Assembly (NCBI GenBank): GCA_012295275.1 | Contig: CM022667.1 | Location: 20,058,410 to 20,118,409, forward strand | Direction of reading: 5' to 3' | DNA from: Chrysomallon squamiferum | Taxonomy: Eukaryota > Mollusca > Gastropoda > Neomphalida > Peltospiridae | DNA length: 60,000 nucleotides | In this document: positions 13,601 to 29,376 of the stretch, in pieces | Layout of the letters: each line of letters begins with the position of its first letter | Numbering within the stretch: position 1 is the stretch's first letter | Made by a program: the position numbers and the translations under genes | The notes under the pieces: generated by a model | Told to the model about the DNA's origin: nothing | Database searches by the model: none | What the model saw: the letters and a program-made list of their open reading frames with translations, nothing else

Positions 13601-16600
13601 AGAATTAAAACATTAAAATAATCCAAACATCTGAGAATCATTGTTCTGTAGAAAAATGATAATACTAAATCATATCATCTTAACATTTTAATTTGTCTTT
13701 TAAATAGATCAAATTCCAAAAGCCAAATGAATATCTTAAGAACCTCTTACTTTCAAGTAAATAAAGAGTAATTATATTTCAAGAAGTGTTGTAATTTTGT
13801 TATTATTAATAACTGATAATTATCTATCCACATCACAGTTTTAGGTAAAAGTAATAAAATAGTACACGACTGTTGTGAAACACAAACACAAGACAAACGA
13901 GCTGGCATACTTACGCAGTGGAAATGAAGAACTCACATCAACAAAACTGTTCAGTGAGACTCCATAAGGTGGAACACTTTGATTCAGATACAGCAGAGAG
14001 TTGACAGCAAACACCAAAACACCACCTGAAACCAAAAACTTTACAATTTTATATTTCTCTAACAATCTTTTTGTCATTTATACATGTTTCAGTTTTTACT
14101 TCATTCTTGAAAATTCATTCAAATGGTACATTCAAGTTATTTTTCATAATGTTATGTTAAAAGTAATAAAAATAAGATAACATATTTAAACAGAAAAAAG
14201 TTTGTATATAAATAATAATTGTTTAACAAATAAAATCAGATATTTATATTTATTGCATAGAAAAAGAAAATTAGCAAAATAATTATGTACAACTAAAGCA
14301 ACCATTATTTATCAATTTATTATTTTTATATATATATCTATATTAAACAATACTACAGAAAAGATAATTATAACAACCAAAAAAATCCTGACATATCTGT
14401 TATAAGACTATGCGTATGCTTTATAGCAGTAATGAATTAATTAATTTAAGGATGTCATTATTCACCTATAGGTTTGGGAATTGACAAGGCCATGAAACAG
14501 TCAAAAGGCAGACAACTTAGTGACCAGATCACTGGATGGACTTTCTGCTGCAAATTCAGTGAAATGGCCACAATACTGCATGTGTCTGTCCGAACAGCAG
14601 TACGACTAAAACAAAGTTTTAAAGATACATAATTACTAGTGAAGAAAATCAAATAAATAAATAAATAAATAAATAAATATGAGAAAATAAACATTAAAAT
14701 ATTTATATTCATTCTATTATTAGTTTCCTTTCTTGTTTTCTTTTGTTCAATTTTTTAATTATAGCATTTTGCTGTACAACATGAAACATTTGAAACAAAA
14801 ATATAGAGAAAATTTGGAATGGTAAAACTAATTTTTGACTACAACTTATACATACCCAGCCCATGTCATGAGTGGTTCATACAGAATGAATATTGTGGGT
14901 TCGTAATAACCATGAAGAAACTGGAAATCCTTAACATTAGTTATTTTCTCATCAAATTTGCGCAGGTCGATCATGTACGAAGACAGAATGGGTGATTTTG
15001 ACTGGACACTAGAAAATAACATTTAAAATGTATTTATAAGTCACTAACTCAAAGAAACAAACAAACAAAACCGCTGATAAATATCTGAATATTGTCTATA
15101 ATTACTGCCCCTTTTAGAATGAATTAAATACATCAATCATTTTTTCAAAATGTTACTAGAAAAAGTAAGTCTGTAATTATAAATACAAATACAAGGCTTA
15201 TACTGTAAAGTAATAATTCATTGTAAATTTTTCTACCATGTGAATTTGAATGATGATTATATTTATATATTTTAAAGTTACTATCAACTTGTCTTAAATT
15301 CTTAGAAAATTCAGAAATATTTGTAAATTTGAGTACAAATTAATATAAAAAAGAAGCAATAAATCAAAGTTATGCAAGAAATCATACTTTGTTTACACAG
15401 CTCTAAAAAAAAAAAAAAAAAAACAATAAAGAAATAAAGAAGAATTTAAAAGTTTAACTTACGATCCACCATAAAGAGAATCCAAGTTTTCCACCACTAC
15501 GTCTCTGCGGAATGGCAGAATGACCATGCGTGTTCCAAACGCAAGCATCGCAGCACACCGACCGTCTGGGTCCACACGCACAGTGGGAATAAAATGTGGA
15601 TTGAAGAAGCCATCCTACAAAAAAAAAAAAAAAAAAAAATTTACGTCTGGATTAATTTATTAAATGAAATAACTCATTAAATTAGTCATAATATTTGAAC
15701 AAAATAAGTGAAAAATGTTTCTCTGTCTAATCCATAATATCTGTAATGACTTCTTAAAATATAATTTCTAAAACTACTGTGCAAAGTTATTAATTGAAAT
15801 TTGTAGTTTATAGATTCATATATACAAATACATTAATGAATGGCTAGCAATTTCTTTTCAAGAAGACTTTTTAATGAATTTATGCCCAATCACTGACTGA
15901 ACAAGAATTATTTTTTGCAATACTAACTTTGAGATCAATTTCTTCAAACTGGTGCAGAGAAGACGTTTTTAGATCATGTGTCCCCACATCATATTCTAAA
16001 ACTGAAAGCTGGACAAAAATAATAAAAGATAATTAAAAAAGAAATAAATATTTATATGAACTTAAAGTATAGATAAACTATAACACAATATGTAGATTTA
16101 AATTAATATGGTTTGAAACTAGAAATCTAAAGATGAAAAACAAAAATCATTTTTAAAATTAAAAACATTTTGGTAAATCAATTGTCAATAGTTTAATATA
16201 AAACAATCATTAAGATGAATTAAACATTTTCACTGCAAAACAACAAAAATTATACATGTTTATGTCTGTTGCATCAAAATCATTTGAATGTCTTCTCAAT
16301 GCCAAAATAAATTTTAAATTACAATCCACCATAGAGAGAATCCAAATTTTCCATTACTATATCTCTTTGGAATGGCAGACTAACATAACTTGATAATTAA
16401 ATTAGTTTGAAAATGATTGTGCCTACTGCATTGATCTAACAATCCTTACTTATATAAAACTTGAAACCTCTGAAAACTATTTTTTCTTATTCTCTGTTCA
16501 TCAGAGATTTCTTGGCAGGAACATACTATTCATTCAGGACACAAAAATCAATATTTTAAAAACAAATGCAGCTTTAGACAAACCTTAGCATCAGCAAAAC

Positions 16601-17684
16601 TCAACAACAAAGCATCCCTCTGTGATCCAGCCAACTTGACAGTCTGCAGTGACATGATGTTCCCAAACAAACTGAAACTCCCAAGACATTCCAGGCGAAT
16701 CTTCCGCTCTGAAACAAACAACAATTCCTAATTATTTATTTAAAATTTGTTTATTTAAAATTTCTTTATGTTAACAAATATAAGTTGAAGGTACCAAACA
16801 TTAAAGACTTGTGTACAGAATAAGATAAATATGACATTTTATTTATTTTAAATAACCGTTAGTTAGAAATTATTTCATATTGCACACAAATTTTTATTTA
16901 TTTAATAGTAAACTGTGAATCTTGTATGAATTCATTATTTTTCTATTTCATAAAAATTCCTGTAAATAAATTTAATAAGCACATTAAAAAACAAAAATAA
17001 ACCACCTGCAGTTTTATCATCTTGAACTGAAACACCAATCTGAAAAGAACAAATTGTGTAAACTTAGTTTAAAACTTAACAATTACTTGTTATACAATAA
17101 CTGTCTGAGAAAGAATTATTTAAAATTATAATTTCTTACAATAATAATGACAAAATAAATCAAAACTATAATTACATTATGTAAACAATATATAAAAATA
17201 TAAATTTGTCACTACAGATATATTCAGTATATTAATGTATATGTACTGGTTACCTTCACTGATCAAGCAGTTATTGTATTGTGTGCTAGTAAATACTTGG
17301 CAATGTTATTTTTTTAAATATATTAATTGGCATATAATCAAGATATAGTACTGATGTTTAAAAGGAAATCATAAAATTATGTTACAAGTTATCCTCATAT
17401 ATCACCAAAACTGCTTCTAAATACATTACTGATCACTAAACATACATAGAAATTTCAACAATGTTTTAAAAAAATGTAACGAAATATATTAAAATATTGA
17501 AAATCATAATTTATTATAATAATAGTTAGTAGTTGCCCACCTCTGGTTCACTGTTAAGTCTGTAGACATGAAGTTGATTTACACCAGCTATAATCAAATT
17601 CTTTTCCCAAGAATTGTAGAAGTTGCAGTAAACACAGTGCTCAATTCCAGTTGGAGGATGAATCTGCTTAAAAACTGAATACAT
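516..17684 (-). CDS. CPSF1: CPSF1, cleavage and polyadenylation specificity factor subunit 1 (38 coding exons)
   Basis: Large beta-propeller scaffold of the nuclear complex that recognises AAUAAA and directs pre-mRNA cleavage and polyadenylation, working with WDR33, CPSF30 and FIP1 (family knowledge). Coding exons from the start: 17541-17684, 17006-17039, 16584-16708, 15928-16008, 15463-15614, 14856-15008, 14466-14605, 13915-14025, 13419-13509, 13071-13158, 12643-12762, 12277-12325, 11786-11880, 11180-11335, 10667-10759, 10485-10574, 10091-10232, 9712-9890, 9143-9282, 8722-8817, 8336-8411, 8113-8222, 7679-7790, 6779-7030, 6291-6443, 5815-5931, 5448-5539, 5024-5108, 4853-4867, 4576-4717, 4157-4225, 3688-3771, 3013-3189, 2592-2658, 2215-2262, 1828-1980, 1255-1384, 516-684. 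Every junction is GT/AG on the minus strand and keeps phase, except one single-base frameshift in 5448-5539. Recognisable family blocks include [44 protein letters not shown] and [10 protein letters not shown] basic NLS-like stretch (AAKKRR, about residue 417) sits where human CPSF1 has its NLS. Length is about 1,442 residues (human 1,443). The first coding exon starts 11 nt after an AG, so an upstream noncoding exon is likely; I could not place it. Confidence 0.96.
2365..2408. repeat. (GATA)n microsatellite in a CPSF1 intron
   Basis: Perfect GATA units with a few GACA variants at the right end. Confidence 0.9.
4853..4867 (-). other. CPSF1: CPSF1 15-nt microexon
   Basis: Fifteen bases flanked by TTTTCAG on the acceptor side and a consensus GTGAGT donor. 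The neighbours leave phase 2 before it and require phase 2 after it, which 15 nt satisfies. It adds SEFNIF-type sequence just before [10 protein letters not shown], where family members have a variable short stretch. Joining the neighbours directly would also keep frame, so it could be a cassette exon. Confidence 0.7.
5448..5539 (-). other. CPSF1: CPSF1 exon carrying a one-base frameshift
   Basis: This exon is 92 nt. The preceding exon (5815-5931) ends in phase 0 and the following exon (5024-5108) needs one carried base, so the exon should be 91 nt. Read from its acceptor it gives [17 protein letters not shown], a good match to the family, and then hits TGA. From the next base on, the shifted frame gives [13 protein letters not shown], which again fits the family. 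The switch falls on a run of five A on the coding strand (5487-5491). Four A would restore the frame. The rest of the gene is intact, so an assembly or base-calling insertion is more likely than a pseudogene. Confidence 0.85.
7544..7620. repeat. (CA)n microsatellite in a CPSF1 intron
   Basis: About 77 bases of CA with two CAAACA interruptions. In the CPSF1 transcript it is a UG repeat beginning about 58 nt after the donor of exon 7679-7790. Open frames over it are repeat artefacts. Confidence 0.95.
9299..9324. repeat. Poly(A) run
   Basis: Uninterrupted A run followed by T, just outside a CPSF1 exon (9143-9282), in intron. Confidence 0.9.
16314..16380 (-). pseudogene. Displaced copy of the 3' part of a CPSF1 exon (15463-15614) inside an intron
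   Basis: Positions 16311-16380 match 15451-15520 at about 58 of 70 bases by eye, including the end of the exon and its donor region. It lies in the intron between exons 16584-16708 and 15928-16008, out of order relative to its parent. The parental reading frame is still open ([13 protein letters not shown] versus [13 protein letters not shown]). It starts directly after TTATGTTAG and ends at a GTAATT donor, giving a 57-nt exon-like unit at 16323-16379. Probably a nonfunctional partial duplication, possibly usable as a cassette exon. Confidence 0.75.
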
Positions 17685-17695
17685 ATTTGTTTTAC
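17541..17695 (-). other. CPSF1: CPSF1 first coding exon with start codon
   Basis: The start codon is the complement of 17682-17684. The encoded N terminus begins [13 protein letters not shown], very close to the family start (human MYAVYKQAHPPTG), which fixes this ATG. A pyrimidine-rich tract ending in TTGCAG abuts 17695, so this exon is probably spliced to a noncoding leader exon upstream (higher coordinates). The donor is GAG|GTGGGC after 17541. Confidence 0.9.
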
Positions 17696-18397
17696 CTGCA
17701 ATAAAAGATTATGTTCAACTTTTTAAATATTCATTTAATTTTAAAAAATGATTTTTTGGTGGAAATTTTTAAAGTTTATTCCAATGTTTGATAAATACAA
17801 ATGATATGAAGAGAACACTGGTAATTAGTAATAAATTTATTATGATTATCTCTCATGACGTGAAACAGCTATTCATAAATGTTAATACTACTAATGACAA
17901 AGATCATGATTCTTATTTCTATATATACAGTCATAACATATCAGCAGCAATTGTAATTAACTTAGTTTACATAGTTAATACATTCTTCTAATTAATTTCA
18001 CAATCTAGATGGTCTACATGATAACACAAGCCACAACACTATCATAATCATTCATGAAATTCTTTATGCCATGTGATATTTAAACACAATGATTAACAGT
18101 ACTACATCAAATATTATCTGAAAACAAAATGTGGTGGACTTTTCTTTCTATAGATCTATATAATTATATGTCTACTCTTACTTCTGTGTACTGTTCTTAA
18201 TTGTTATAATAAATGCAGCCAATAATTAGCATTTTTTATACTGCCAGATGTAAGTAACACACCATATTTTTATCTTTGGTAGTTGAAGAAAAATAATTTA
18301 AGTGACTGATTTCAACATTTACCTTGAAATTTGTTATTCTTTTGGTATCATCATTTCTCATTACAACCTGCATATGTAGGTTAATTTCTTTGCTTGC

Positions 18398-18453
18398 AAA
18401 TGAGCTGAAGTAGTAATATTCACTATTATTATTGTTGTTTATAAATGAGCTGA

Positions 18454-18521
<68 letters not shown>

Positions 18522-18590
18522 TATTAATAATATTATTATTATTGTTTTCAAATGAGCTGAAAGAATAATATTTATTATTATAGTTTTTTT
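18398..18590. repeat. Compound repeat: three copies of AAATGAGCTGAA around an (AAT)n tract
   Basis: Copies at 18398-18409, 18443-18454 and 18550-18561, each followed by AAT-rich sequence. The (AAT)n core runs about 18454-18518 and turns into (ATT)n, so the tract can fold back. Confidence 0.85.
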
Positions 18591-19989
18591 TAATGAATAA
18601 TATATTTAAAATACATATGAATTAGATTCTAAACATGATTAAAAGTTTTTCACATGAATTCTGTTATAATTAGCCAGAACAAATACTGACAAAATAATAT
18701 GAAAAAGAGCACACAACAGAAATAAGTTCACCTGCAGCCCACATAACCTTGAAGTTAAACATGCTATTAATCTATTATCAAATATTTTTTATTGGGGGTT
18801 CATAATTTATATCATACCTTCAGCGTAAGCTTTTCATTATAAATATATTAAAGTTTCTAATAGATGGTTTTAGGAAACACTGTGACTCACCTGCTTTATG
18901 TTAAATGTAAATACAATCCTCCCCCCCCCAAAAAAAAAACCAACAACATTGTTGCATTGATACTTCAAGGAGACACGTCCATCTGACATGCCAGTTAGAT
19001 GATTACATAATAACCTTCTTTCAAAATATTTGTACTAGCTGCATAATCATGAATAATGAAAAAGAAAAAGGCTTTGGATTCGTTAGACTAGATTTTTTTA
19101 CATCAAAACACAACACAACCGAAAAAGCAGTGTGTGAGTGTTACCAATGTTTTGGACATTTTTATAATAAAACTGGTCATCCCTATCCGAAAGGTTCTGG
19201 ATGTGGACATTACAAAATATCTGAATATGTCGTGACACATCTGACATTCACATTGTTTTGGTCAGATATTGAATCATATTCATAAAATGATAAACTCGTA
19301 TCATAAAAATATGACATAAACTACACCTTTTCTCATCGGGTGGCTATTAATGCAATTCAGCTTCCATGTGATTGTAGAAACAGTGCTCTTTGCATTTCAG
19401 TATAAACATTTAATATCGTTCAATTTTTAATGAAAGAAAATTAAATAGTAAGTGCTTACTTTTATAGTCACCGAGCCACAGAAACTCACTGCTACTCAGT
19501 ACTTAAACTTTAAATAGGTATTAGATCTAAATGAATGTTGAACAGTAGTTTCATTTTAACAGTTAACAAAGACTGAACATAAACTTTCACTAAATATTGT
19601 CTTAAAATACCTGCTTGAATGCACCCACAAAATGTAAATTCACAGTATATTGGATTCAAACTTAAAATCCGCGTTTCCTTTGGAGGCTGACATAACTGCT
19701 TGGTACAGTGTAATTTCGTGCTACATTTTTGGAGCACCAAACAAAAAGAATTAATTCAGTGCTTTTAAGACTGTTTCTTTCGTCCGTTCATTTTTCATAT
19801 CTTCTTGGTTTTGTTTTTATTTGTTAAACTATGGATTTAATACTGTTTGCTTTCTCTTCAAAAATTGCTTCGACAACGCAGAATTTATTTACTTTTTCAA
19901 CTGTTTTGGTTTATTCAATTCACAGTACATATAATACGATTTGGATATATTTTACACCTAATTTTTAATTCTTAACATATGATAAAAAA

Positions 19990-19990
<1 letters not shown>

Positions 19991-20024
<34 letters not shown>
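19991..20024. repeat. (TTA)n microsatellite
   Basis: Perfect TTA units for about 34 bases. Confidence 0.9.
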
Positions 20025-20025
<1 letters not shown>

Positions 20026-20935
20026 GGTTGTGTCAACAAATAAACTACATTCCATAAAAAATTTGATTTATTTGTTGTTTTATTAATAAAATCCTTAAAA
20101 TGGGCGTGACCATCCATTGATAAATATTTCCTTTTCCTTTTCTTTCTTTCTTTCTTCTTCATTTATTATTTTTGTTGTTATTGTTATTGTTATAATTATT
20201 ATGCATTTTATGAAATTTAGGGAGAAAGCGACGCCTGTTTAGCTTTGCTCGTAAACATGCATGCTGTTTTATAATTAAATGAAGCTAAAAAGATAGGAAT
20301 GTATAATTTTATACGATCATTGATGATTTTCCGTAGACTCAAATACCGGTTCACGTATATATTAGTCCTGCGGACGGTGTCAGAGACAAAAGAGAAGCCC
20401 TTTGGTGGATAAATTATCACACAAAACTCGCCATATTTTAAAATTTAAAAACTATCTTTAAAAGTTAGTTATGGCGTATTTGTCTGTGAAAGGGTATTAC
20501 GGATCATGAAACAGAACTTTAATTATTTGCATATATCGGCTGTTAAACATAAAGGCAGTTTATTTACTTATTATATTTAATACTTGTCGTATTTAATATT
20601 TGTCTTTGATTTATCTTTTCTCAATTACAGATCTAGATAATCTCAAGATTACATACATATATTATATAAAATTAGTACTTTAATAAAATATAGTTAGAAT
20701 GGCAAAAGAAGCGAATCTACAGAAACAGATTTTCATAAATAACTGGATTTTACAAAGACGATATTATTTATCTTCGTCATAAATTTTATCTTGTACTTTT
20801 TGAAAATGAATCACGGTAACGTTCAAATTCCTGCATTTTCAGGCAGGTACGTCGTCTATGTTATGATAATGGTTATCGACCACCTATAGCGCGAGAACCT
20901 ACCGACATAAACCGATGTCAAAGTTGAAACGTTGT

Positions 20936-21007
20936 CCAATGATATTAGAATATATCACGTGACTCACGGTATATAAGGGAGAAAAACGACAGATTCGACC
21001 TCTTTCG
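20936..21007 (+). promoter_or_regulatory. AHCY core promoter: CCAAT, CACGTG E-box, TATA box, TCT-type start
   Basis: CCAAT at 20936-20940, a palindromic TCACGTGA around the E-box 20956-20961, TATATAAG at 20970-20977, and a pyrimidine-rich CCTCTTTCG at 20999-21007. That last stretch fits the TCT initiator pattern (YCTTTY) with C21002 about 32 bases after the start of the TATA box. The AHCY ATG follows at 21044, implying a leader of about 42 nt. Element identities are by motif only. Confidence 0.7.
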
Positions 21008-21043
21008 AGTTTGACACGTGTAGTCGAGTATAGTAAACGGAAC

Positions 21044-25807
<4,764 letters not shown>

Positions 25808-25893
25808 GTCACTGTTTATTTACGTATCCCAGAATATACTTTTTAAAACAAATTGTATCTGTGACTCTGACAACTGTAATTTAAAAATTGGAA

Positions 25894-25899
25894 AATAAA
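25894..25899 (+). terminator. AHCY poly(A) signal
   Basis: AATAAA 87 bases after the stop codon at 25807. Further AATAAA copies, such as 26444-26449, could give longer 3' UTRs. Confidence 0.6.
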
Positions 25900-25907
25900 A
25901 TTCAGAT

Positions 25908-28900
25908 AAAAAAAACTGATAAATAATAGCTTATGGTATAATGTTGTGTTGACTATATATAAGGATGATATAAAACTGTCTCACTTTATTAATTTTTTTA
26001 TTAGTGGTGTTAATAATTACTAACTATATAACATACTTTATTAGTGATTTAAAAGTCATACTTTTTTTAAATTTAAACTGGAGTTGTTTCCCTTATCATT
26101 CGAATAAATATTTTTGAGGGGAGAAAATAAAAGGGAGATGTTCAGAAACAACATTCAGATCTTATAATTATGTCTTTGAAAAAATACTGTGTAACCAAGT
26201 ACAAATCAACTACAACAAATATTTTATTTAGGAATTCCAATTTTCTGATATTTAAAACTTTAGTCTTTAAAATGTTTTATGCTACAGACTTTTTTTATGC
26301 AAACAAATCATGGAATTTGATATATACACATCCATTCCTATTTTGGTACTTGATGAACCATGTAAACTGTTAAATTTGTGTTGGTGCATGCTTGTTGATT
26401 TAATTTATATACAAAAACTATGAATGTTTTTATATATGTAAAAAATAAAATTAAACACAACTGTGATGTTGTTGCATTTCTTTAAAACAAGTGTCAAATT
26501 ATTTTTACATATAAATGTTTTTGGAACAGTGTTTTTGTACAAGGTGTTTGAAATTCTTGTAAAATAAATCTGTGACATCACTTTGTTTTATTTCATTATT
26601 TTTTCAGTAATAGTGACTATTCCATAATTGTTGATAAAAGGGTTTAACCATACACTTCATATATTTAAAAAAATGATTTGCCTGAAGCAGTTACTATTTA
26701 TTATTCAGAAATGGATGTACCGTGTCTTTACTTGAAACATGGTTATTCAAAACTGGCATTGATTTACATCATGGCATTGCATGGATCAATATATATTTTC
26801 AAATCATGAAAGTGAACAGCTAAAATTTGTATAATACATTAATATAAAATTTCACATTAATATCTACACCCATAAATACAAATGGAATTTTTTATATTAA
26901 TTTTTTAATTTGACTATAGATACTTGAAGGTATTTTGGATGTGTAAAAGACAATTTTATTTAAATTTAATAAAACATTCCCATAGAAAGTAAATTTACTT
27001 AATTTTGAAATCCCTTGATGTTTATTATTAAAGCTTAATTTGTCTGATACGGCTTAAAAACATGATTTAATGGGTATATGTCAGTAAAACTTAAAATATG
27101 CCAAAAGAATTGCTTTCAGCAAATATTTCATGATTGTCAACTAAATACAATGAATATACACATTTGTACCACTTTGTCCACGTTTTAATAGATTAGGCAT
27201 TACTATCCAAACTGTTTAACAAATTAAGTGATAAAATTGTCAAAAACAGGAGTGATACCAAAAGGATGATTAACGTGTGCCTTTTGGTGAAACAAAATAA
27301 AATAAAGAAATGATTAATTAAAAAGGACATTTATAAAACAACTTAGAGGTATGCAGAATATATTTAATTTGTTTATTATTATTATTACTTATATCACGAA
27401 ATTTAACATATACTGCATGTATCCAAAATACACATTTATGATTTATTTTTCTTTATTTCTTTATTTACACTTACTTGTTCTTTTAATTTTTAATTTATTT
27501 ATTTCTTTATTTTTTTATATCCCCTTCAAATCTTAATTAACAACGAAGTATAAAAATCAGACGTTTCTGCAGTCATGGCGTCATCACAAGACAGACTAAC
27601 TGAAGAAAAAAAAATTAACGTGCTAATCAGAGCGAGCTGTTGCGATGCATGGCTCGCTCTCTGACAAGCCAGAGGGCGTGTCTGTCGCATCATTACCTAG
27701 TTTCTCTAACTTAAAGTGCCTAATACGCAGTGACGTCATACCTCCATTTATGCAAAGTTTAGTAAGAATATTAATTTATTGTCAAACTTTGTTACGAGAG
27801 ATGGCAGGTCAACCAAACCAGATAAAATAATTTCTTAGTATTTGTTATTTATCATTTATTCAAACGATGTGGGTGCATTTTAATGTATTTTATAATTTAT
27901 TCTTGGAGGACTTCTTAAACACTTTATTCAGTTTTAAAAGCTTTTTCTAAAATAAATCGATATAGAATATTATTTTCCTTAGAATTCTTTTTAGCTGAAA
28001 ACTATAATAATAGAAATTTATTGTAAATTAGTTTAAGTTTCTTTGTAAATAATCAAACAGGGTATGACACAAACGGGAAATAACTTCAGTGTGCACAAGT
28101 AAACTGTGTCAAGTAAAACTGCAACACACCTGTCTGACAGCTGCTGTCCACATCACAGGTGGTGTACACTTACGTTTATTTTCCTTTCTTAAAGACTATT
28201 TCAGATTTCATATTAGAAATATACAGGACGCGTTTTATTCTGAACATTTAACTTTTATTCTTCACTCTGAACACTTGAGGAATAAGCTGAAGGTATTTTA
28301 TTAGTAATATAAATAATTTAATTTTTTACTGATAATTAAATAATTGTAAAATGCAGATAAATAATTGTTTATCCTCTTCGTAAACTGATATAAAAATGAG
28401 GCCGAGATAATAAATAATCAGTTTTGACTAAGTAGCGTATAATTATAGCAATTCATTATCATGTAGTTTTCTTGCATTTTCTGATTTTGTCTAATTAAGA
28501 AAAGGATACATTGTTCTGTTTTTCGATTATCACCTTGGGTATATTCCAGATCTTTAATCAGGTAATCTGTGTACCAATAAACAAGGAAAGTATCTTTTTT
28601 CTTCGACTTTTATTTTATTTTTATTTTTTCGTCATTTTAAAAAAATTTAAATTTATTTTTAAGTGAAAAAAATCGATAGATAATGATATTAGTTTGCGAT
28701 ATTAAGTGCTACAAAATATAAAGCCAATAACATATTTAAATACAGATTTCATTAAAATAAATTTTGTATGAATTATCTTTATCACAATGGCAAAAATTAA
28801 AAACAAAAGAAAAAGAAACAAAGCTTAACTGTTTTCATGTCCTACATTTCTCGTTCTTTTGAACTTGCATACATTTTTCGCTAATATCGAAACAGCCTAT
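25908..28900. other. Intergenic region between AHCY and the GSE1-like gene
   Basis: Mostly A+T-rich without recognisable coding sequence. Two less A+T-rich spots stand out: 27560-27830 (CRE and hairpin) and 28080-28165 (three E-boxes). Short open frames there match nothing I know. Confidence 0.6.
27731..27738. promoter_or_regulatory. Perfect CRE palindrome (TGACGTCA)
   Basis: Full 8-bp CREB/ATF consensus, inside a small island of higher G+C with several CpG. It lies about 1.2 kb upstream of the likely GSE1-like promoter and 1.9 kb downstream of the AHCY stop. Confidence 0.5.
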
Positions 28901-28965
28901 AATTCAGGTTTCAGTTCGTTCTCGACAATATCCGGGAATTATGGGTAAGTCTAGCCAGATGTTCA

Positions 28966-28976
28966 AACATGGCGGC
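28966..28976 (+). promoter_or_regulatory. YY1-type motif (AACATGGCGGC) marking the probable GSE1-like promoter
   Basis: AACATGGCGGC matches the YY1 consensus, which is typically found at or just downstream of transcription starts. It is about 0.4 kb before the first coding ATG. Its own ATG (28969) opens a 23-codon upstream frame ending at 29040. Confidence 0.5.
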
Positions 28977-29376
28977 ATGCAGAATGGATTATCGTGGGGA
29001 TTCCCTCTGTCAGAGTTCACTTCGATCTAGCATGGTGTAAAACCTTTCATTTAGTGAAATTTACTAGGATACTGGAAAAAATATACAATCAATACCTGTG
29101 ATATTCTTACAGATGTGGACAGAATATTTTTTATTTTATTAAAAGGATTAATTTTTTTCATTTCAAAACAATGAAAAGCGACCGAGACATCAGATAAAGC
29201 ATTAACAAACAGTTGTGACTCACGGGGATTCCTCGCAACTTGGAGATAGCGAGGGAACGCGCATGGATTTTGTCATTTGTCTATGTTTGGACAAAGGTAA
29301 CCATTATACATAATTGTTGTTGTCTATGAAGAAATGTGAAACAAAGTGATTTACAAAACATTAAAAACAAAAGAAA

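Larger units (their letters stand above)
17696..20930. other. Intergenic region and probable CPSF1 leader intron between divergent CPSF1 and AHCY
   Basis: No conserved coding sequence recognised. It should contain the CPSF1 promoter and noncoding first exon, since the first coding exon has an acceptor at 17696-17697. Possible minus-strand donors are AAAGCAG|GTGAGT near 18888 and CAG|GTGAAC near 18730, but nothing decides between them. It also contains an (AAT)n compound repeat near 18.4-18.6 kb and a (TTA)n run at 19991-20024. Confidence 0.6.

Noticed and set aside
19049-19285. 78-codon frame with several Cys and His
   Set aside because: The CxxC/His spacing does not fit a known finger, there is no splice or family support, and the frame is short. 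Could be chance.
27575-27830. Short frames in the CRE island (e.g. MASSQDRLTEEKK...)
   Set aside because: Only 30-61 codons, no recognisable similarity and no clear donor; kept as a regulatory island only.
28089-28304. 71-codon frame before the GSE1-like gene
   Set aside because: No similarity; the region is better explained by E-box-rich regulatory sequence.
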